From assembly GCF_000758165.1 (NCBI RefSeq), contig NZ_JNUP01000003.1, positions 284,629 through 348,628 of the forward strand: 64,000 bases of DNA. The letters run 5' to 3'. Position 1 is the stretch's first letter; the number at the start of each line of letters is the position of its first letter. Under the pieces are notes generated by a model. That model saw only the letters and a program-made list of their open reading frames with translations. It was not told the DNA's origin and ran no database searches. Positions 1 through 11,307 of this stretch are shown here, in pieces. A program made the translations under genes and the position numbers. Source of the DNA: Spirochaeta lutea. GTDB lineage: Bacteria; Spirochaetota; Spirochaetia; DSM-27196; Salinispiraceae.

Positions 1-1147
1 CCGTTACATCAACGGCGTTTTCGTTTTCTCCGCTACCGGGAATTATATTTTCGCCCCGGATCATAGCCCCCACACGCTGGGCAGCCTCCTCTATAGTATG
101 GTAAATGATTTGCGTCTCCTCTACATCCTGTTGATCCGCATTAGCAACCTCGACGACCTCTATCCCCTGGTTTTGGAGCATCTCACTGGTACGCCTTGCC
201 AGACCGTTAATCCTGGTACCGTTTAGTACCTCAACCCGGAGGGTTCCCTGAGCAGCAAAGAGTTCATCGGGGGTTTCAAGATTCTTTTTTATTTGATTTA
301 CCGAATCTCGAACTAACTTGCCTTCAAAATGGGGAAACAGCAGTGATAGCTGTCCCTCCCCGGTCTGTACCAGCCGCTCTGTTCCTAGGATTCGCTGGGT
401 TATCGGGGTTTCGTAATCTACTTCCGCTAAGAACTCCGAGAGTTTTTCAATGGAAGAGAGCTCAAGATCGGACTCGATGAGAGAGCCCATAATTTCCTGG
501 AACACGCCCTGAGAAAAATACTCATGGCTCGTACCCAGCCGCTGGAAAAACCCTTGGGTAAGGGTGAACTGGCGGTTTGTGCGTTCCGCTGGCTGCTCCT
601 CGCTCTGAACGAACCCCAGAAGATCAAGCACCTTATCACCGTCCAGCACCACGTTTCCATTGGGAATCCGGTTGATGTCATCCGCATCCTCTCCCCAGGT
701 ATCTATACTGTGTTCCAGGAACACCGGAAGCCCGCCTACCAGATCGGTGAACCGGGAGAGCCCCGATTCTTCAATGATGAGATAATGGTGGATTGGTGTT
801 CCGAGAAACTTGGTGAGAAGCTCCCGGTAGGCTTGAATGCCCTGTTCTTCGTAAAGCACACCTACACGGTCAACTCGGTTTAGTTGGTTGATTATCTGGC
901 CTAAATTATTGGGGATGGAAATTTGAGCCATCTTTCCGCTGGATTTGTTGAAGATTAACACTTGGGTAAGTTCGATATTATTCTCATCGGTGATGGCGAA
1001 TAATACCGTTACGTTCTCGGTGCTCTCCAAGGTCCTTGAAAAGGGATCCTGTTGGAGCTTTACCCCGAGAAAGATTCCAAACATAATCACTGAGAGTACA
1101 ATCAACCCAATAAAGATATAGATTGGATCAAATAGCCTGGGTTTCAT
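1..1147 (-). CDS. LytR-CpsA-Psr (LCP) family protein with LytR_C domain, partial
   Basis: The gene runs off the left edge, so its C-terminus is missing. Reading from 1147 it starts with a short cytoplasmic stretch and one membrane segment (about residues 8-30), then an extracytoplasmic region with LCP features such as a long segment of acidic and arginine residues around 'GGLPVFLEH'. Near the edge it has a LytR_C-like sequence ('LRVEVLNGTRINGLARR'). LCP proteins transfer undecaprenyl-linked glycopolymers to the cell wall or other acceptors outside the membrane. The start overlaps the end of yqeK by 20 bp, so the two are probably co-translated. This yqeK-LCP order is also seen in other bacteria, where rsfS often follows. 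Confidence 0.8.
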   Translation of the reverse strand, partial: MKPRLFDPIYIFIGLIVLSVIMFGIFLGVKLQQDPFSRTLESTENVTVLFAITDENNIELTQVLIFNKSSGKMAQISIPNNLGQIINQLNRVDRVGVLYEEQGIQAYRELLTKFLGTPIHHYLIIEESGLSRFTDLVGGLPVFLEHSIDTWGEDADDINRIPNGNVVLDGDKVLDLLGFVQSEEQPAERTNRQFTLTQGFFQRLGTSHEYFSQGVFQEIMGSLIESDLELSSIEKLSEFLAEVDYETPITQRILGTERLVQTGEGQLSLLFPHFEGKLVRDSVNQIKKNLETPDELFAAQGTLRVEVLNGTRINGLARRTSEMLQNQGIEVVEVANADQQDVEETQIIYHTIEEAAQRVGAMIRGENIIPGSGENENAVDVT

Positions 1148-1728
1148 AGGACACCTGCGTTTTTGTTGAATCGGTATATGCGTTCCGGGCCTCTTGTTCC
1201 ATATCAAGAGCCTGACCACTCACTGTTTTACCCCGGGACCGAGCATGTTCGATCACCCCTAGTACCATCCCGTGGATGGAGGATTCAGCCAGGATCTGTT
1301 GGTAGAAGCCCTGGTCTATGTATTTTCTCCCCGGTTCCACGTAATCCGCCACATAGAGAATTCGACCTACCAGCCCCATACCGGGTTTTCCGAGGGTGTG
1401 ATGCTGTACGGCCTCTAATATATCTTCATCGTGGATTCTATACTCCTCTTTTAAGATCTGTGCTGCCACCGGCCCGTGGAGTAAAATCGGGCGTTCACGG
1501 AACTCGTACCGTATCGAAAACCCTCGGGCTTCCAGGTATTGAATATATTTAGATCCGTCCCACTGCCTTGCCAGGTCATGCCCGAGAGCGGCGAGTCGCA
1601 CCTTTTCCAAGGAGCATCCCAGGTTTTTTGCAATTTCTTGGGCTGTACCGCTGACCCGAAGAATATGCTCGAAGCGTCTGGGGCTCACATGCCCGGGTAA
1701 ACGTTGGAGTAGGAGGCGAGATACCTTC

Positions 1729-3512
<1,784 letters not shown>

Positions 3513-3514
<2 letters not shown>

Positions 3515-3559
3515 AAAAAACGCCACAAACCCTGAGTACTCAAGGATCCGCGGCGTTTT
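3513..3559 (-). terminator. Intrinsic terminator after rpmA
   Basis: On the minus strand AAAACGCC (3559-3552) can pair with GGCGTTTT (3524-3517), extended inward by wobble pairs, and the T-run continues to 3513. It ends the rplU-prp-rpmA transcript before obgE. The interior loop is long, so read-through is likely. Confidence 0.6.
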
Positions 3560-3603
3560 GTCCTAGGGGCTGATCAACCCAGCCCGGTATTGTCTAGTAC
3601 CCG

Positions 3604-3864
3604 CTATTGGGCTGCAACAGGGGAGATGTTGATGAGCTTTTTGCCCCTTCGGGTTTTAAACTCAACCGCACCGGCAGTGGTGGCAAACAGGGTATCATCC
3701 TTCCCTATGCCAACATTCTCGCCGGGGTGGAATTTTGTTCCCCGCTGCCGGACAAGAATCTCACCAGCCTTCACCAGCTGTCCGCCAAATCGCTTTACGC
3801 CTAACCGTTTACTTTCTGAATCGCGGCCGTTTTTGGAACTACCGCCACCTTTTTTATGTGCCAT
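3604..3864 (-). CDS. rpmA: 50S ribosomal protein L27
   Basis: 86-aa L27, beginning '[16 protein letters not shown]', the usual N-terminus of mature L27 that reaches toward the peptidyl transferase centre. The ATG has AGGAG seven bases upstream. The upstream in-frame codons hold no alternative start, so there is no N-terminal extension of the Firmicutes type (LxxFFA), although the gene next door encodes the protease Prp that removes such extensions in other bacteria. Confidence 0.97.
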   Translation of the reverse strand: MAHKKGGGSSKNGRDSESKRLGVKRFGGQLVKAGEILVRQRGTKFHPGENVGIGKDDTLFATTAGAVEFKTRRGKKLINISPVAAQ

Positions 3865-3891
3865 GGTTCTTCTCCTACCACAATAGTACTG

Positions 3892-4218
3892 TTACCGGTG
3901 TATCTCATCCAAGTGAACCTCTTGGGGAAATTCACTCGATGCGCCGATTAATAGGCTGTAGAGTACATCCACAGCCCCCTGGAACCACTCCTCTGATGAA
4001 GGAGCAACCCCTCGTATTTCAATTTCAAGATGGCCGGGTCCCCTGCTCGTTCCATGCAATTCCACTCCGGACCTGGCGCTCACCGCCATCCCGAAGTGTT
4101 TTAGTGCTGCAGAAACAATAGCGCAGGGAATACTCACGCCATTATAGGGTTGGGCATGACCGGATGAACTAATGCATTGAAGCTTTCCATGGGAAAACTC
4201 AAGTTCCAGGTTAATCAT
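3892..4218 (-). CDS. prp: Ribosomal-processing cysteine protease Prp-like
   Basis: A 108-aa homologue of the YsxB/Prp family. In Firmicutes this protease cleaves the N-terminal extension of L27. The catalytic pair is visible as His in 'SGHAQPYNGVSI' and Cys in 'PCAIVSAALKHF', spaced as in the family. It lies between rplU and rpmA as in Firmicutes. The neighbouring L27 has no extension to cleave, so the present substrate or role is unclear. Confidence 0.88.
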   Translation of the reverse strand: MINLELEFSHGKLQCISSSGHAQPYNGVSIPCAIVSAALKHFGMAVSARSGVELHGTSRGPGHLEIEIRGVAPSSEEWFQGAVDVLYSLLIGASSEFPQEVHLDEIHR

Positions 4219-4231
4219 GCCCCGTACGCCT

Positions 4232-4546
4232 CTAGGCCAGGCTTACTTCCTTTATTCGGATAAAGGAGTAGTTCTGGCGATGTCCCTGCTTCCGCTGGTA
4301 ATCTTTCCGGCGCTTGTACTTGTAGACGATAACCTTGTCGCCCTTGGCATGCTTTTCCAGTACTGCAGTCACCTTCGCACCCTCTACATAGGGCGCACCG
4401 ACCTTGATTGAATCATCTCCGCGGAAAAGGAGAACCGTATCAAAGTCCAGATCCTTTCCCTCTTCGGCTTCAATCTTATCTACCTTCAGCAAGCCACCCT
4501 TTTCAGCTTTATACTGCTTGCCTAAAATCTCTACCATTGCGTACAT
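4232..4546 (-). CDS. rplU: 50S ribosomal protein L21
   Basis: 104-aa L21 with the typical start 'MYAMVEILGKQYK' and the basic C-terminal stretch 'YKRRKDYQRKQGHRQ' that binds 23S rRNA. First gene of the rplU-prp-rpmA unit; 13 bp separate it from prp. A good sigma-70 promoter lies about 50 bp upstream. Confidence 0.97.
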   Translation of the reverse strand: MYAMVEILGKQYKAEKGGLLKVDKIEAEEGKDLDFDTVLLFRGDDSIKVGAPYVEGAKVTAVLEKHAKGDKVIVYKYKRRKDYQRKQGHRQNYSFIRIKEVSLA

Positions 4547-4593
4547 AATCGTTCCTATTCATCCTTTTGAGATGCAAAATATTTTGAGGTAAA

Positions 4594-4622
4594 CAAATAC
4601 CATCTTTTCCGGGAGAGGTCAA
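4594..4622 (-). promoter_or_regulatory. Sigma-70 promoter for rplU-prp-rpmA
   Basis: TTGACC (4622-4617) and TATTTG (4599-4594) on the minus strand, 17 bp apart. The transcript would have an untranslated leader of about 40 nt before the rplU ATG. Confidence 0.65.
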
Positions 4623-4869
4623 GCTCCCACCGAGGAAGTGTCGTCTCATTTATCATGAGGCAATAACCAATTACAAATGAATTTTGCACGTGGCATGCGC
4701 AAAAATGGGAAAAAATAAATCTTTTCACAGAAATGATTTATTTTCATCGGTCCCGCGCATGGTAGTTGCAAAACACAGGTTTGCAAAAACCTCGCTCTAC
4801 TATAAATTACTTGTAAAGAAGTGTCCAGTAATTTGGCACAGCCTCCCCCCGGGGCACTTCTACCCCGTC
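4623..4869. other. Intergenic region between rplU and gltD, no gene seen
   Basis: AT-rich stretch between two minus-strand genes: the upstream region of rplU and the downstream region of gltD. It has runs of A and several short inverted repeats (for example around 4840-4860, CCCCCGGGGC), but no convincing T-tailed terminator for gltD and no open frame with a ribosome site. Confidence 0.5.
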
Positions 4870-6336
4870 TTACCCCGGAAGATTCGAACTACCCATGAGT
4901 GCGGTGTCGATTTCTTTTGCCGCACCCCGGCCTTCATTAATCGCCCAAACAACCAGGCTCTGGCCCCGACGGGCATCACCGGCAGCAAAAATCTTTTTGC
5001 GGCTGGTACGGTAGGATCCGTATTCAGCTTTCACATTGGATCGTTGATCCGCTTCCAATTCTAAGGCCTGAAGTAGTTCCTGTTCCGGACCAAGAAACCC
5101 CATGGCAAGAAAGACGAGATCAGCGTCCCAGACTTCCTCGGATCCGGGCACCTCTTGAAATGTGGGTCGCTCCCCAGGCTCCTTACTCCACTGGACGCGC
5201 ACAGTTTTGATCCCCTTCAGTTCACCCCTTTCATTACCGATGAACTCCTTGGTTAAAATCGACCACTGTCGGGGATCCGCCCCATAGGCATTATGTGCCT
5301 CCTGGTGACCATAATCACTTTTAAGTAACCGGGGATAGGTCGGCCAGGGGAACTCGTCGGTTCGCTCCGATGCGGGTTGAGGCATGAGCTCAAAGTTGAT
5401 TACCTGGGCCGCCCCGTGACGGACGCTGGTTCCGATACAGTCATTACCCGTATCTCCCCCGCCGATGACCACCACACGCTTGCCAGCTGCAGAAATATAG
5501 GCTCCGTCCTGCAGGTTTGAATTAAGTAGACTCCGGGTGTTTTCGGTAAGGAATTCCATGGCAAAATGAACGCCCCGAAGCTCTCTTCCGGGAACGGGTA
5601 GATCCCGCGGCTTGGTGGCTCCGGTGGCAACAAGAATTGCATCGTAGGATTCTACCAAGTCACCGGTACTAACAGTACGCCCGACCTCAGTTCCCGGGCA
5701 AAACTCCACCCCCTCCTGCTCCATGAGCTTGATACGTTTGGAAACCAATCCCTTGTCCAGTTTCATATTGGGTATACCGTACATGAGCAGGCCGCCGATC
5801 CGGTCCTCCCGTTCATACACGGTGACAGAATGCCCGGCTTGATTGAGCTCATCTGCGGCAGACAACCCAGCCGGCCCGGATCCGATGATGGCAACCCGTT
5901 TACCGGTCCGCTTTTTGGGCGGGCGGGGCACTACCAAACCGCTGGCGTAGGCCCGGTCGATAATGGCAGCCTCGTTATCCTTTATCGTTACTGCGGGTTC
6001 ATTAATCCCCAGTACACAGGCCGACTCACAGGGAGCAGGACAAACCCGCCCGGTGAACTCGGGAAAGTTGTTCGTTTTCCGCAGGCGGTAATAGGCCTCT
6101 TCCCATTTTCCATGGTAAATGAGGTCGTTCCATTCTGGAATGAGATTATGAATAGGACACCCGTAACTGGACTGGCAGAAGGGAACCCCACAATCCATAC
6201 AGCGAGCTCCCTGGTCCTGGCGGGTCTTGTCATCGTATTCCTGTTGGAATTCCGAGAAATCTCCAGCCCTTTCGGCGGGTTCCCGCCACTGTACCTTCTT
6301 CCGTTCTATTTCCATAAAGCCGGTGGGTTTACCCAT
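4870..6336 (-). CDS. gltD: Glutamate synthase (NADPH) small chain
   Basis: The beta subunit of glutamate synthase passes electrons from NADPH through FAD to the large subunit. The N-terminal cysteine clusters for two [4Fe-4S] centres are visible ('[19 protein letters not shown]' and 'CPAPCESAC'). They are followed by the FAD-binding '[13 protein letters not shown]' and the NADPH-binding '[14 protein letters not shown]'. The ATG at 6336 is preferred because AGGAGG lies six bases upstream; an upstream ATG at 6369 has no such site. It overlaps the end of gltB by 8 bp. Confidence 0.95.
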   Translation of the reverse strand: MGKPTGFMEIERKKVQWREPAERAGDFSEFQQEYDDKTRQDQGARCMDCGVPFCQSSYGCPIHNLIPEWNDLIYHGKWEEAYYRLRKTNNFPEFTGRVCPAPCESACVLGINEPAVTIKDNEAAIIDRAYASGLVVPRPPKKRTGKRVAIIGSGPAGLSAADELNQAGHSVTVYEREDRIGGLLMYGIPNMKLDKGLVSKRIKLMEQEGVEFCPGTEVGRTVSTGDLVESYDAILVATGATKPRDLPVPGRELRGVHFAMEFLTENTRSLLNSNLQDGAYISAAGKRVVVIGGGDTGNDCIGTSVRHGAAQVINFELMPQPASERTDEFPWPTYPRLLKSDYGHQEAHNAYGADPRQWSILTKEFIGNERGELKGIKTVRVQWSKEPGERPTFQEVPGSEEVWDADLVFLAMGFLGPEQELLQALELEADQRSNVKAEYGSYRTSRKKIFAAGDARRGQSLVVWAINEGRGAAKEIDTALMGSSNLPG

Positions 6337-9300
6337 GGATGGCCTCCTTCTGTAATTTCTGTTGATCAAGAACGTGCTGAAACGCGGGAGCGATTACCCG
6401 TACGAAACGGGGCAGTTCTTCTTTCCAATTATCGAGGATGTACTGTGCCCGGGTGGATCCCGTGAGGATTAGGTGTTCTCGGATCATAGCCTCCAGGTAG
6501 GCTTGTTCATCCTCCCCGGTAACTGGTCCCAGGGTAATCATTTCCGGGTTAACCAGATCCTTGAAATCACCCCTATAATCCCAGACATACCCAATCCCTC
6601 CGGACATCCCTGCCCCGAAGTTTCTTCCGGTTTGACCGAGAATAATAGCCCGACCACCGGTCATGTATTCACATCCGTGATCTCCGACCCCCTCGATAAC
6701 CACCTCAGCTCCTGAGTTCCGAACACAAAACCGCTCCGCTGCAGTTCCGCGAATAAATGCCCGTCCGGTAATGGCTCCGTAGAAGGCCACGTTTCCGATG
6801 ATAATATTATCCTCCGGGGTAAACACCGACTCCTTGGGGGGGTACACGATGACCTCGCCGCCGGAAAGTCCCTTACCGAGGTAGTCGTTGGCATCCCCTT
6901 CCAGCTCAAACCGGACGCCCGAGGATAACCACCCGGCGAATGTCTGCCCGGCAGAACCGGTGAACTTCACATGAAGGCAGTCCTGGGGGAGCCCCTCAAG
7001 GCCGTAGCGGGATGCAATTTCGTGGGAGAGCATGGTTCCCACTGCCCGGTCGGTGTTTTTCACCGGCAGCTCCAGGCGTGTCGGGGTTTTGGTATCCAGG
7101 GTGGATTTTGCTCTGCGGATGAGCTCCCGATCCAGTATTTCGGAGATTCCGTGGTCCTGGGGAACACAACAAATGCTGCCCGAAGGGGCTAGGTCGTTCC
7201 GGGGCCGGGCAAGGATCCGAGACAGGTCTATACCCCGGCTCTTCCAGTGTAAAACGCTGTCATCGGGTTCAAGCATATCGGTACGTCCTACCATTTCTTC
7301 AATCGTCCGGAATCCGAGCTCAGCCATTAACTGCCGGGCTTCCTCTACCATGAACCGCACATAGTTGACCACATGTTCAGGCTTGCCGGTGAATTTCGCA
7401 CGTAAGCGCTCATCCTGGGTGGCGACACCCACGGGGCAGGTATTTTTTTGACATTTCCGCATCATAATGCATCCCACGGTTATCAAGGCCCCGGTGGCGA
7501 ATCCGAATTCCTCCGCTCCTAACAATGCAGCAATAACCACATCCCTTCCGGTTTTAATCTGACCGTCGGTCTGGAGCACAACCCGGCTTCGAAGATCATT
7601 CATCACCAGGGTTTGATGGGTTTCGCTGATTCCCAACTCCCAGGGAAGTCCGGCGTGTTTAATACCGGTAAGGGGGCTGGCCCCGGTACCTCCGTCATGG
7701 CCGGAAACCAGGATGTGATCCGCATGGGCCTTCGCAACACCGGCCGCAATGGTACCAACCCCCACCTCGGAAACCAGCTTCACACTGATCCGAGCCTTGG
7801 GATTCGCGTTTTTAAGATCGAAAATCAGCTGGGCCAGGTCTTCAATCGAATAAATGTCGTGGTGGGGAGGCGGACTGATGAGTCCTACTCCGGGAGTGGA
7901 GTGTCTGGTTTTGGCAATTACCTCAAATACCTTATGGCCGGGAAGCTCTCCCCCTTCCCCCGGCTTGGCTCCCTGAGCCATCTTTATCTGTATTTCATCA
8001 GCGTTTACCAGATAATCGATGGTAACCCCGAACCGGCCAGAGGCGACCTGTTTAATGGCAGATCGCTTGGAATCTCCGTTCGGCAGAGGTTTAAAGCGTT
8101 CAGGCATCTCTCCACCCTCACCGGTATTGGATTTCCCGCCAATTCGGTTCATGGCGATAGCCAGGGTCTCATGGGCCTCCTGACTAATGGAACCAAAACT
8201 CATGGCTCCGGTAGCAAAGCGTTTCATGATACTCTCGGCAGACTCAACCTCATCCAGGGGGATTGGGGTTCCCGGCTTAAAGCGCATCATACCCCGGAGG
8301 GTGGCCTGGTCGACGGATCTCTGGTTTTGATGCTGGGAGAAGATGTTATAATGATGCTGGCTCTCCTGGCGAACCGCGATCTGAAGGTTCGCGATAGACT
8401 CAGGATCCCACATGTGCTTTTCCCCGCCATAGCGGTAGGAATAGTCCCCAGGATTCAGAAGCTCTGATCCAATGGGCTCGTTGCCCTCCGGAAAGGCCAG
8501 GTGATGCCGCCGGGATGCTTCGAACTCTAATTCAGCAAAGCCGGCCCCCTCGATTCGGGAAGCGGTGCCGGCAAAACAGCGGGATACCACCTCAGATGCT
8601 AATCCCACTGCCTCAAATATCTGGGCACCCTTGTAACTTTCCAAGGTTGAAATCCCCATTTTTCCGAACACTTTCAACATCCCGTACTCGATGGCGGAGA
8701 GATAGTCCTCCTCGATCTTCTGCCGGCTGATCTCTCCCTCAATCTGTCCGTCCTGATCCATCATCCACATAGCCTCAAAGGCCAGGTATGGATTAACAGC
8801 ATCAGCACCAAAACCGACCAGGGTACAAAAATGGTGAACCTCCTTGGGTTCCCCCGATTCAAGTACGATGCCGATCTGCGTACGGGTATGGTTTTTTACT
8901 AAGTGATGATGTACTGCACCAGTGGCCATCAGGGCACTCAGGGGAATCCGTTCGGCGCCTGCCGACCGGTCGGAAAGGACGATTACGCTAAACCCCTTGG
9001 CAATAGCATCGTCAGCCTCGCTGCAGATCCGGTCCAGGGCCTCTACCATGCCCTCCTCGGAGGACTGTACCAAATAGGTAATGTCAATGGTCTGGGCCTT
9101 CCAACCCCGGTGGTCCATGGTTTTTATCTGCGCGAGCTGGGTATTCGTGAGAACAGGATGCTCCAACATCAACCGGTGGGCATGCTCCGGTTGAATATCC
9201 AGGAGGTTCCCCTCGGGCCCGATGTAGGTCTTGAGACTCATAATAACCGATTCACGGATGGAATCGATGGGAGGGTTGGTGACCTGGGCAAAGAGTTGTT

Positions 9301-10867
9301 TAAAATAATCATAGAGAAGTCTTGGTTTATCAGAGAGTACCGCCAGGGGCGTATCGTTGCCCATGGACCCCAGAGGCTCCTTACCCAATTCTGCCATGGG
9401 TTTTAACACCTCACGCAGGTGTTCAAGGGTAAATCCGAACATCTTCATCCGCTGGAGGATGGAGGTACGGTCAAGATCGGGAACCATGCCTGGAACCGCT
9501 AAATCCGCCAGGGTTATCCGCTGTTCTCCTAACCAGTCTTCATAGGGCCGAGCGGAGGAATAGGTCTCTTTGAGTTCCTCATCGCTGACGATTCGTCCCT
9601 GCTCAAAATTTACCAAAAACATCCGGCCCGGCTGAAGGCGTCCTTTTTTAACCACCCGTGCCGGATCAATATCCAGAACCCCCACCTCGCTTGCCATGAC
9701 AACATGGTCGTCATCTGTCACATAGTAGCGGCTGGGACGCAAACCATTCCTATCCAACACCGCGCCGATGTACCGTCCATCGGAAAAAACCACCGATGCC
9801 GGACCATCCCACGGCTCCATGAGATTAGAGAAGTATTCATACATAGCCCGCTTTTTGGCCGGCATATGCTCATGGCGCTGCCACGCTTCCGGAACCATCA
9901 TCATTACGGCTTCCGGGAGCTCCCGACCCGACATAAGCAGCAACTCAAGGACGTTATCGAAGTTTCCAGAGTCCGAAAGATCAGGTTCGTTGATCGGGAG
10001 AATCCGGGTAATAGAATCACCAAAAACAGGGCTGGCCAGTTTGCCCTCACGTCCCCGCATTTTATTCACATTACCACGAAGGGTATTAATCTCCCCGTTA
10101 TGACTCATGAACCGCAGTGGCTGCGCCCTATCCCAACTCGGAAAGGTATTGGTAGAAAAGCGGCTATGCACCATAGCGAGGTGACTCGTATAGTCCGGGT
10201 CTTGGAGATCAGAGTAATAGGCGAAGAGCTGCTCGGGTGTCAGCATGCCCTTATACACCATAACCCGGGTTGAGAGGCTGCAGATGTAGAAAAAATCCTC
10301 AGGATCATACTCCTTGGAGCCCCGCAGGGTGTTGGTGGTCTGCTTCCGGATTACATACAATGCCCGTTCAAAATCCCCGGGTTCGATGTGCTGACCAGCC
10401 CCGATAAAAACCTGCTTCATCACAGGCTCAGCACTCAAGGCCGATGGTCCAATCATTGAATTATCCCGGGGCAGCTCCCTCCACCCGAGGAGCGTCAGAC
10501 CCTCGTCCGAAATGGCTTTTTCCATCACCGCAATGCAGCCCCGGCGAAGATCATCATCCTGGGGAAAAAAGACCACCCCTGCGGAATACTGTCCCCTTCC
10601 GGGAAGCTCAAGCCCCAGATCTTCTCTGGCAGCCTTTTCTAAAAACCGGTGCGGCAGGGTTGTTAAAATCCCAGCTCCATCACCGGTGTTTTTTTCTGCC
10701 CCAACGGCTCCTCGATGGGTCATCCGGACCAGGATTTCCCGGGCGTCATCCAGGATCTTTCGGCTTTGCACTCCCTTAATATGAGCGACAAACCCGACTC
10801 CGCAGTTTTCATGTTCATAATCCGGACTGTAGAGTCCATATTCTTTAGGACGTTGTCTTAGCGCCAT
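6329..10867 (-). CDS. gltB: Glutamate synthase (NADPH) large chain
   Basis: Alpha subunit, 1512 aa, which makes two glutamates from glutamine and 2-oxoglutarate. Order: a type II amidotransferase domain whose nucleophile is Cys22 in 'NCGVGFV' (exposed by removal of a short propeptide in the family), a central domain, the FMN-binding synthase domain with the 3Fe-4S motif 'CIMMRKCQKNTCPVG', and the C-terminal beta-helix ('GGRAIILGQTGRNFGAGMSGG'). An open frame extends to 11038, but ATG 10867 has GAGGAG just upstream and gives the normal N-terminus. A sigma-54-type promoter lies about 180 bp upstream. Confidence 0.96.
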   Translation of the reverse strand: MALRQRPKEYGLYSPDYEHENCGVGFVAHIKGVQSRKILDDAREILVRMTHRGAVGAEKNTGDGAGILTTLPHRFLEKAAREDLGLELPGRGQYSAGVVFFPQDDDLRRGCIAVMEKAISDEGLTLLGWRELPRDNSMIGPSALSAEPVMKQVFIGAGQHIEPGDFERALYVIRKQTTNTLRGSKEYDPEDFFYICSLSTRVMVYKGMLTPEQLFAYYSDLQDPDYTSHLAMVHSRFSTNTFPSWDRAQPLRFMSHNGEINTLRGNVNKMRGREGKLASPVFGDSITRILPINEPDLSDSGNFDNVLELLLMSGRELPEAVMMMVPEAWQRHEHMPAKKRAMYEYFSNLMEPWDGPASVVFSDGRYIGAVLDRNGLRPSRYYVTDDDHVVMASEVGVLDIDPARVVKKGRLQPGRMFLVNFEQGRIVSDEELKETYSSARPYEDWLGEQRITLADLAVPGMVPDLDRTSILQRMKMFGFTLEHLREVLKPMAELGKEPLGSMGNDTPLAVLSDKPRLLYDYFKQLFAQVTNPPIDSIRESVIMSLKTYIGPEGNLLDIQPEHAHRLMLEHPVLTNTQLAQIKTMDHRGWKAQTIDITYLVQSSEEGMVEALDRICSEADDAIAKGFSVIVLSDRSAGAERIPLSALMATGAVHHHLVKNHTRTQIGIVLESGEPKEVHHFCTLVGFGADAVNPYLAFEAMWMMDQDGQIEGEISRQKIEEDYLSAIEYGMLKVFGKMGISTLESYKGAQIFEAVGLASEVVSRCFAGTASRIEGAGFAELEFEASRRHHLAFPEGNEPIGSELLNPGDYSYRYGGEKHMWDPESIANLQIAVRQESQHHYNIFSQHQNQRSVDQATLRGMMRFKPGTPIPLDEVESAESIMKRFATGAMSFGSISQEAHETLAIAMNRIGGKSNTGEGGEMPERFKPLPNGDSKRSAIKQVASGRFGVTIDYLVNADEIQIKMAQGAKPGEGGELPGHKVFEVIAKTRHSTPGVGLISPPPHHDIYSIEDLAQLIFDLKNANPKARISVKLVSEVGVGTIAAGVAKAHADHILVSGHDGGTGASPLTGIKHAGLPWELGISETHQTLVMNDLRSRVVLQTDGQIKTGRDVVIAALLGAEEFGFATGALITVGCIMMRKCQKNTCPVGVATQDERLRAKFTGKPEHVVNYVRFMVEEARQLMAELGFRTIEEMVGRTDMLEPDDSVLHWKSRGIDLSRILARPRNDLAPSGSICCVPQDHGISEILDRELIRRAKSTLDTKTPTRLELPVKNTDRAVGTMLSHEIASRYGLEGLPQDCLHVKFTGSAGQTFAGWLSSGVRFELEGDANDYLGKGLSGGEVIVYPPKESVFTPEDNIIIGNVAFYGAITGRAFIRGTAAERFCVRNSGAEVVIEGVGDHGCEYMTGGRAIILGQTGRNFGAGMSGGIGYVWDYRGDFKDLVNPEMITLGPVTGEDEQAYLEAMIREHLILTGSTRAQYILDNWKEELPRFVRVIAPAFQHVLDQQKLQKEAIHG

Positions 10868-11033
10868 AGCTGCTCCTCTAGTTACAGTGATGTCCAGGAT
10901 CTTCAAAGGCTTGGTATTCAGATACAGCGACTGGATCTCCGGTATCCATGGAGGAGAGGTTCCTCTGCCCCCAAAACCGCCGTAGTAAGATGCTGGTCTT
11001 TCTCTTTGTTCGTATCCCCTGGATGGATAAATA

Positions 11034-11050
11034 TGCAATTTTTATGCCAA
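11034..11050 (-). promoter_or_regulatory. Candidate sigma-54 promoter for gltBD
   Basis: The minus strand reads TTGGCATAAAAATTGCA. It has the GG (-24) and GC (-12) elements exactly ten bases apart, the sigma-54 signature, and it departs from the TGGCAC-N5-TTGC consensus only in the T after TGGCA. The start point would be near 11023, leaving a leader of about 155 nt before gltB. Upstream, 11100-11170 holds two short inverted repeats (CCCCA-N4-TGGGG and CCCTT-N6-AAGGGG) that could be activator sites; neither is a clear NtrC box. Confidence 0.65.
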
Positions 11051-11202
11051 GACGACGCGAAACAAAAATAATTCACCATCAGGGACCGTATTTGAAGCCG
11101 CCGCTCCCCAACTCTGGGGAATCGCGAGAGGAATCTTTGATAATCCCTTACCTTAAAAGGGGTTACAGAATCACCCAAAACACGACAAAACCGGTAGTAA
11201 AA
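11051..11202. other. Upstream region of gltB, no gene seen
   Basis: Together with the leader this makes a 440-bp gap between gltB and argS. It holds the two inverted repeats mentioned for the gltB promoter and the tail of the argS terminator. No frame with a ribosome site was found on either strand. Confidence 0.5.
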
Positions 11203-11253
11203 TAAAAAAATGGCTACCCACGATCAGAAATGAATCCTGAAGCATGGATAGCC
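11203..11253 (-). terminator. Intrinsic terminator after argS
   Basis: The minus strand carries GGCTATCC (11253-11246) and GGGTAGCC (11219-11212), which pair over eight positions with one wobble, followed by ATTTTTTTATTTTA. It lies about 55 bp past the argS stop. Confidence 0.75.
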
Positions 11254-11307
11254 TGCATGGGAGAACCAGAAAACCTACATAATAGTAGGTAGGCATACAT
11301 TTATGTA

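Noticed and set aside
4680..4720. ATGCGCAAAAATGGG resembling the dispersed repeat
   Set aside because: Shares only the GCGCAAAA segment; too short to count as a copy.
7613..8467. 284-codon open frame on the plus strand, and other long plus-strand frames between 5830 and 10273
   Set aside because: They lie wholly opposite gltB and gltD, have no ribosome sites and read as composition shadows of GC-rich codons.
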